Of a stretch of 36,596 nt of DNA, positions 32,112-36,596 are shown in pieces; the first letter of the stretch is position 1; each line of letters opens with the position of its first letter. The position numbers and the translations under genes are program-made. Below the pieces are notes generated by a model. It did not search any database, was not told the DNA's origin, and saw only the letters and a program-made list of their open reading frames with translations. The DNA comes from Saccharospirillum impatiens DSM 12546 (lineage in GTDB: Bacteria; Pseudomonadota; Gammaproteobacteria; Pseudomonadales; Natronospirillaceae), in the NCBI RefSeq assembly GCF_000423605.1, contig NZ_AUIH01000042.1:1-36596 (forward strand), given 5' to 3'.

Positions 32112-32972
32112 CTATTGCCCATCATACTCATACTGGATGTCTGTAAGTTGCCCGCGCCAGTAGGGTTTCGGACCTTCGGGCAACAGCCAGGCAACTTCGC
32201 CCGAAGACGGCACAAGCATGCCGTCCTGTTCCCGGTAGTCCCAGAAAGTACCTTCCCAGGGCGTAGCGATCTGCGCGCCATTGACTTCGCGAAACCGATC
32301 CTCTGCGCGTACCGATTCAATCAGCCCCGCTTCATTAAATCGGATGGTCAGTGCGACTGAGGTTCCACTATCAGAGAGAATGGCGGTGGCACGGCGTTCA
32401 TCTATCGCCTGCCAGTGAACACCCTGACTGGGCAACAGCGCTGTCGGGTACCAGGCGGACTCGGCAAAAAACCGAAGCAGTTCGCCCTGGTCCAACTGCG
32501 CCGAGGGCGGCTGCTTCATCACGGTGATCAACCCAAACAGCTTTGCCTGCAACAGACCCCGTCCCGCCACATAGGCATCAACAACGCAGACGCCAATACC
32601 CGGCACCATCCGGATATCAGCATCCCAGATGAAGCCTCTCGGGTGCGTCGACACGGTTTGCTGAGACGTGAAGGGTTGCCAGTTATCGTCAGACACGCCC
32701 AGATTGAAGGTACCGCGGTGTTTGATCCGAACGTGCCGAACCAGACGCTGACCGTCGGTCAACACCGTCTCGAAATACCGCTGAACCGGTTCCGGCAATC
32801 CCTCCAGTTCCCCACGGGAATAAACCGTGGTTTGCATTGCGGGCACAGCCTGAATGAGCTGAGCCTGAAGAGACTCTATGGTTGAATGCCAGCTCACCCG
32901 GCCAGCGATAAACACCGCCAGTACAAATAAGACCAACACCAGCAGCACAGTGATAACTAGTTTCAAGAGCAT
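32112..32972 (-). CDS. Membrane-anchored DUF6544-like protein
   Basis: 286 aa. One N-terminal membrane helix (about 5-25, LVITVLLVLVLFVLAVFIAG) is followed by a soluble domain with LPEPVQRYFETVL, RHVRIKHRGTFNLG, PFTSQQTVSTHPRGFIWDA and a later WPTAL-type repeat. This pattern is what I recall as DUF6544 (also listed near DUF6920); no function is known to me. ATG 32972 has GGAGAAA at about 10 nt. It converges on the DJ-1-like gene, and there is no obvious operon partner. Confidence 0.7.
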   Translation of the reverse strand: MLLKLVITVLLVLVLFVLAVFIAGRVSWHSTIESLQAQLIQAVPAMQTTVYSRGELEGLPEPVQRYFETVLTDGQRLVRHVRIKHRGTFNLGVSDDNWQPFTSQQTVSTHPRGFIWDADIRMVPGIGVCVVDAYVAGRGLLQAKLFGLITVMKQPPSAQLDQGELLRFFAESAWYPTALLPSQGVHWQAIDERRATAILSDSGTSVALTIRFNEAGLIESVRAEDRFREVNGAQIATPWEGTFWDYREQDGMLVPSSGEVAWLLPEGPKPYWRGQLTDIQYEYDGQ

Positions 32973-33232
32973 GGACTAGGTTTCTCCAGGTGGCCTGGCG
33001 TCGCCCGGAGCCTCCGCCTGAAGCAAATGTCAGATCATGGCCGGGCAGCCTCATGAGACGTTCGCCGGCCAGCTTACGCTTAAGCTCGATAAACATATTG
33101 ACCCAGCTCAGGGAGTCACCACTTCTCACTATGACGGGAACGGTATTTCTCGCCAAAAGGTTAGATGGTTGGTATGTGTCTCGGCCTGTTTCAGGGTTAA
33201 GTGATATCCGGTAGCGCTCAAAGACGGAAAGA

Positions 33233-33661
33233 TCAATGACTCTGAAATGTCAAAACCAGTCGGCGGCCAGAAGCACGGGTGCGGTGCTCCCCCAGATAAA
33301 CACCCTGCCAGGTGCCAATATTGAGGCGGCCGTCCGTCACGGGGAGTGTCAGATGGCTGCCCAGCAGACTGGCTTTGAAGTGAGCCGGCAGGTCATCGGG
33401 TCCTTCGTAGGTGTGTTCATAGGGCGCGTTTCGGTCGGTATCGGGTGCCAGACTCTGAAAATAGCGTTCAAAATCACGACGCACGGCGGGGTCCGCATTT
33501 TCGTTTAACGTCAAACTGGCCGAAGTGTGCTTGATCAGAATGTGCAGCAAGCCTACTGAGGCCGAAGGCGCACTGCGCAGCGCCTCGTCGATCTCATCGG
33601 TGATCAGATGAAACCCCCGGGGCCTGGCGGCGAGTTGCAGTTCGTGTTGCCAGAAAATCAT
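33233..33661 (-). CDS. YjbQ family protein (secondary thiamine-phosphate synthase type)
   Basis: 142 aa, the UPF0047/YjbQ length. The conserved signatures are IKHTSASLTLNENADP and GTWQGVYLGEHR, whose histidines and glutamate form the proposed metal or active site. Some members show weak thiamine-phosphate synthase activity, but the main role is unsettled. An AGGAG lies about 12 nt upstream of ATG 33661. The 260 nt beyond the stop up to the DUF6544-like gene contain no supported feature. Confidence 0.9.
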   Translation of the reverse strand: MIFWQHELQLAARPRGFHLITDEIDEALRSAPSASVGLLHILIKHTSASLTLNENADPAVRRDFERYFQSLAPDTDRNAPYEHTYEGPDDLPAHFKASLLGSHLTLPVTDGRLNIGTWQGVYLGEHRTRASGRRLVLTFQSH

Positions 33662-33737
33662 GATCTGCGCGATGCTCCTGTTCAGAGGTGAGTGACACCC
33701 ACCTTAGACGACTCACCAATTTTAAGGCAATGCTGTC

Positions 33738-34571
33738 TTAAACAGTGATCTCACCACTGATCACGTCAACAACCTCGCCACCCACCCAGACATCACCCGC
33801 TGCTGCGCGCAACTGCACCCTCCCTGCGCGCTTCAGGCGGGTGCCCTGGGTCGCGACATAGGGCGACGGTAACAGTCCGGTCGGTATCAGCCATTGCGCC
33901 AGGCTTGCATTCAGGCTGCCGGTCACCGGGTCTTCATAGCCACCATTGCCTATCAGGGAGCGAACCTCGACCGTTGCATCGGCACCGGCATCATGCAGCC
34001 CGATAACGCCAAGATTCAGCGGAGCCAGCGACGCCCAGTCGGGTTCCAGCGCCAGCACATCGCGCGCGGAATGCAACATGATGGCACACCAGCCAGGGCC
34101 GTTATCCACCCATTGATGATGAACAATGTCGGATGGCGATAACGAAAGCGCCTTCATAATCTGGTTGAGTACATCCTGTTCAAGCGGGCCTGTCCGTATC
34201 AGGGGCGGCGCAGCGAACTCCAGGCGCGCCTCGTTGTTACGGATGCTAACCAGACCCACCTCGCACTGCTGGACGATACGGTCCTCATTCTTGGGCTTGC
34301 CACCGGTTGCCAGCCAGGCATGGCAGGCTCCCAGGGTCGGATGCCCGGCAAACGGCAGCTCAACTTCCGGCGAGAATATGCGTACCGCATAGTCTGCTTT
34401 CGGGTCGGTCGGTTTGATTAAAAACACGGTCTCAGACAAATTTGTCCACCGCGCGATGGCTGACATTTGCCCGGTACTGAGCGCATTAGCCCCATGCACC
34501 ACAGCAAGTGGGTTGCCAAGAAACGGATCGGCTGAAAAGACGTTAACCTGCGAGAATGTGAAACAGGGCAT
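33738..34571 (-). CDS. PhzF-family isomerase/epimerase-like protein
   Basis: 277 aa from ATG 34571 (MPCFTFSQVNVF); a TTG directly before it is less likely, as AAGGAAG is spaced well for the ATG. It has the two-fold PhzF fold: DPFLGNPLAVV, the catalytic glutamate in NLSETVFL (about residue 45), PFAGHPTLGA, and YEDPVTGSLNASLA in the second half. PhzF members isomerise DAHQ-like or other substrates; phenazine genes are absent here, so the substrate is unknown. It is a single gene with short gaps on either side. Confidence 0.9.
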   Translation of the reverse strand: MPCFTFSQVNVFSADPFLGNPLAVVHGANALSTGQMSAIARWTNLSETVFLIKPTDPKADYAVRIFSPEVELPFAGHPTLGACHAWLATGGKPKNEDRIVQQCEVGLVSIRNNEARLEFAAPPLIRTGPLEQDVLNQIMKALSLSPSDIVHHQWVDNGPGWCAIMLHSARDVLALEPDWASLAPLNLGVIGLHDAGADATVEVRSLIGNGGYEDPVTGSLNASLAQWLIPTGLLPSPYVATQGTRLKRAGRVQLRAAAGDVWVGGEVVDVISGEITV

Positions 34572-34711
34572 CAAAGTGCTTCCTTGTTAGCATTAGTTAA
34601 TATGGGCAACCCAGAGAACCCGGGTCATTGTCTAACGCACCTTCCTTAAGGCTGCCACTCGTGGGTGCAAACAGAAGCAAGTTAACTGGCATTCACCTGA
34701 GTTGACTCATC

Positions 34712-35272
34712 TTATCGTACTCCAGCGTTACTGATTTCCAATGGTCCTGCTACATAGTCTATCTTGGGCGTACGAAAACCCATAGCCGCCCAGGCACCAA
34801 AGAGTTTCCGATAGAAGGTGAGCGTATGGGTATTGGGGTTGGGTACATCACTTGGCAATTCGACGCCCTCAGGGCGGCTGCGGGTCATGGTTCTGATTTG
34901 AAGCGGCGGCAAATCGGCCGGTGACCAAAACGTTCCGTAGACACTCAACCAATGTCCATGACTGAATTCCAGAAACACAGGCGAGTTGCAGCAAATGGCT
35001 ACGACACGGCGCGTTGGAGCGTTTTGGGACAATCGATATTCACGCAGTTGATTCTGCCCCCGGGTGCACAGAACACGGTCTTTCCGGTACAACACAAACC
35101 GGGTAGCGCCATTCTCATCCAGAATATCGGGAGCATCGGGCAACGCCTGCAAAACGGCCCCGCCTGCCTGACAATCCGTACAGAGACACTCAGCACTGAT
35201 GATCGGCTCGCCCTGAACATCGAGTGCTACTTGCCCGCACCGGCAGGTCAACGAAGTTACCTGGGTCGTCAT
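34712..35272 (-). CDS. GFA-like zinc protein, DUF6151-like
   Basis: 186 aa. Cysteines are arranged as in the glutathione-dependent formaldehyde-activating (GFA/CENP-V) fold: CRCG near the N-terminus, CLCTDCQ (about residues 30-36) and a CC pair in VVAICCNSP (about 93-96). They probably bind zinc. The overall pattern resembles what I recall as DUF6151, a sister of GFA. The reaction is unknown. It is separated by 86 nt from the upstream YdeI-like gene on the same strand and may share its transcript. Confidence 0.75.
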   Translation of the reverse strand: MTTQVTSLTCRCGQVALDVQGEPIISAECLCTDCQAGGAVLQALPDAPDILDENGATRFVLYRKDRVLCTRGQNQLREYRLSQNAPTRRVVAICCNSPVFLEFSHGHWLSVYGTFWSPADLPPLQIRTMTRSRPEGVELPSDVPNPNTHTLTFYRKLFGAWAAMGFRTPKIDYVAGPLEISNAGVR

Positions 35273-35358
35273 GATTGTGTGTCCTCAATTTTTCGCCAAA
35301 CATCTGCTTGCCAATGTCAGTTGCAATCAACTCACTGGCCGCAACAAGGGAAAACGCC

Positions 35359-35991
35359 TCAATACTCGTTAAACCCTTTACCATCGAATATCTTGTTACG
35401 GCACTTATCGACACGAGCCTCACGTGTCTTCGCTTGCTTGGCGCCACCGATGTGTAGGTAGTAACTGCGCTGACGCCCGGGGGTCAATGCTGCAAATGCG
35501 TCCCTTAGTGCCGAATCTGAATCCATTGCTCGCTGCAATTCAATGGGAACAACGTAGTCTGCTGCTGTTTTAAAATCCACTCGCAGACCGGCTTTTTCAA
35601 TCTCAATGGCTTCAAGGACGTAGGCTTTCAACACCGTTGCCAACTCAACCACTCGCTCAGCATCAGTAAACCGGATAACCCGGCCCGACTGGGTATTCTC
35701 ACCGGGCGCGACCAACAGCCTGTGCTCATCCTTTAACAAAGCGCCTTTCATGAAACTGAGCACATAATTGGCTTTGAACGCACCAATCATGACCACATTT
35801 TGCCCGTTGTAGGTGTAGCAGGGCGAACCCCACTTACGCTCTTCAGTCAGCGGCGTATCTAACACCACCTTGCGCAACGCAACCAGCCCCTCCCTCCAGG
35901 TATTGACCTTACACTCAGGCGTGCCGACTTTGTCACACCGGCCGCAGCCATCCGCCATATAGTCATCCACCGCCGGGTTTTGGGTAATCAT
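35359..35991 (-). CDS. YdeI/OmdA-like protein with a DUF1801 domain
   Basis: 210 aa from ATG 35991, chosen for GGAGAG at about 9 nt; an ATG at 36015 would add eight residues. The first ~130 residues fit DUF1801 (VVLDTPLTEERKWGSPCYTY, MIGAFKANYVLSF). The C-terminal part, ALRDAFAALTPGRQRSYYLHI and GGAKQAKTREARVDKCRNKI, is the OmdA/YdeI tail associated in Salmonella with bacteriocin and antimicrobial peptide resistance. Its own function is unproven. Cysteines CGRCDKVGTPEC near the N-terminus could bind metal. Confidence 0.8.
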   Translation of the reverse strand: MITQNPAVDDYMADGCGRCDKVGTPECKVNTWREGLVALRKVVLDTPLTEERKWGSPCYTYNGQNVVMIGAFKANYVLSFMKGALLKDEHRLLVAPGENTQSGRVIRFTDAERVVELATVLKAYVLEAIEIEKAGLRVDFKTAADYVVPIELQRAMDSDSALRDAFAALTPGRQRSYYLHIGGAKQAKTREARVDKCRNKIFDGKGFNEY

Positions 35992-36063
35992 GGTCTTCGC
36001 TCTCCGGTTTGGCATTGCACTGATCAGTGTCGTCCAGCTCAGGCGTTTTGCCAGGAGCCTTGT

Positions 36064-36282
36064 TTATTGCCCGGCTTGCACCATCGCCTTAATCTTGGTG
36101 GCTTTCTCGAAATGATCCAGTGTGTGCGTCTTTATCCACCAGGAAGCGGCCTCCATCAACAGCTCCGGGTCGTCATTCTTGTTGGCAAAGAATGCGTAGA
36201 ACGACACGCCAACGGTTTCACCTTTGGTTTGGATTTTTTTATCACACACCTTTATAACCTTTTCCCTCAATGCGGGCCGCAT
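36064..36282 (-). CDS. Small conserved protein, DUF6500-like
   Basis: 72 aa, likely soluble and alpha-helical: MRPALREKVIKVCDKK, then the strikingly conserved-looking SFYAFFANKNDDPELLMEAASWW and THTLDHFEKATKIKAMV. I recall this pattern as DUF6500, function unknown; the name is from memory. GGGAG lies about 9 nt before ATG 36282. The insertion sequence begins only about 57 nt upstream of the start, so its native promoter may have been separated from it. Confidence 0.7.
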   Translation of the reverse strand: MRPALREKVIKVCDKKIQTKGETVGVSFYAFFANKNDDPELLMEAASWWIKTHTLDHFEKATKIKAMVQAGQ

Positions 36283-36339
36283 TCGAGCTTACTCCCTTTC
36301 ACATAATCCTGAATCCGTAGGTTAATAATAAAAAAACGG

Positions 36340-36596
36340 CCTATAGCCCTCTATTTGCGCCGAATTTTGCTAAAATAGTCCCCTCAAATAGATCACCTAC
36401 TGAGTGAGTAAATGAAGCGTTTCAAAATCGTACAATCCGATGCAGATATCATCAGTCACAGTGGCTTAGCACTGATTGGTCAAGCCGTAAATCGACACAC
36501 CTATCTTACACAGCAAATTGACGCACTGGTTCCATTGCGCCACGGCATAAAACATTCGGATGTGATCAAAAGTTATCTAGCGATGCTATGTATTGG
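36340..36596 (+). mobile_element. Left end of an IS1380-family insertion sequence
   Basis: The transposase start at 36412 and an AT-rich 72 nt leader that could begin with CCTATAGCCC (near 36340) fit the left end of an IS1380-type element, whose ends start with CC. The right end, the other inverted repeat and the target duplication lie outside the window, so the boundary is approximate. Confidence 0.6.
36412..36596 (+). CDS. IS1380-family transposase, N-terminal part (cut by the window edge)
   Basis: The first 61 codons are in view: MKRFKIVQSDADIISHSGLALIGQ is followed by RHTYLTQQIDALVPLR and SDVIKSYLAMLCIG. The SHSGLALIG and later SDVIKSYLAMLC motifs match the N-terminus of IS1380-type DDE transposases. 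The open frame continues to the last base. AT-rich codon use contrasts with the flanking host genes, as expected for a mobile element. Catalytic residues are out of view. Confidence 0.85.
   Translation, partial: MKRFKIVQSDADIISHSGLALIGQAVNRHTYLTQQIDALVPLRHGIKHSDVIKSYLAMLCI

Noticed and set aside
32689-33156. 155-codon minus-strand frame spanning the DUF6544-like gene start
   Set aside because: Its second half overlaps the real gene in another frame, and the part in the 260 nt gap has no ribosome-binding site or motif.

Overview
The window looks like chromosomal DNA of a marine-type gammaproteobacterium, probably Oceanospirillales-like (Saccharospirillum/Reinekea relatives are a guess). Evidence: the block DUF6776 protein - bactofilin - erpA - M23 peptidase - tyrS - rRNA promoter matches, as I remember it, the order in Pseudomonas; CpxRA, HemL, HemJ, IlvA, RpiA and YbaK are all gammaproteobacterial in type. 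Genes are densely packed on both strands, with many 1-14 nt overlaps, and no prophage, CRISPR array or obvious defence island is visible. The one clear mobile element is the left end of an IS1380-type insertion sequence cut off by the right edge.

Layout. 1-4650: a minus-strand rRNA-type promoter firing off the left edge, tyrS, an envelope M23 peptidase, erpA, a bactofilin and a coiled-coil membrane protein. 4783-6968: a CLC chloride transport protein translationally coupled to hemJ. 7120-11271: a large orphan MalT/LuxR-type ATPase regulator divergent from hemL. 11367-11730: a tandem pair of tRNA-Leu(CAG) genes with a near-consensus promoter. 12008-15439: a PAP2-Smr pair divergent from cpxRA, with a candidate CpxR box between them. 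15510-18013: acetyltransferase, ybaK, a DUF2147 periplasmic protein and an unrecognised membrane protein. 18191-21173: rpiA divergent from ilvA, then a hypothetical protein. 21161-23410: a MocR-type regulator divergent from a flavin-oxidase-like protein.

23643-29911 is the most coherent accessory system: a ROK regulator convergent with a minus-strand sugar operon, ordered periplasmic binding protein, permease, single-domain ATPase, P-loop sugar kinase and transaldolase. It resembles the rhizobial fructose importer FrcBCAK with a transaldolase added. It has a recognisable sigma70 promoter (29836-29863), two AT-rich 24 bp dyads that could be operators, and a strong hairpin between the binding-protein and permease genes. 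A plausible model is induction by the sugar through the ROK regulator, uptake, phosphorylation, and entry into the non-oxidative pentose phosphate pathway.

29912-36282 holds single metabolic or poorly characterised genes: an ABM-type protein, an SDR epimerase, a DJ-1/PfpI protein, a DUF6544-like protein, YjbQ, a PhzF-family isomerase, a DUF6151/GFA-like zinc protein, a YdeI-like protein and a small DUF6500-like protein. I did not find a clearly new biological system. The best leads are the Frc-like operon with its regulatory signals, a CLC protein with a channel-like residue pattern, a PAP2 protein lacking its second catalytic histidine, and a two-copy intergenic repeat.
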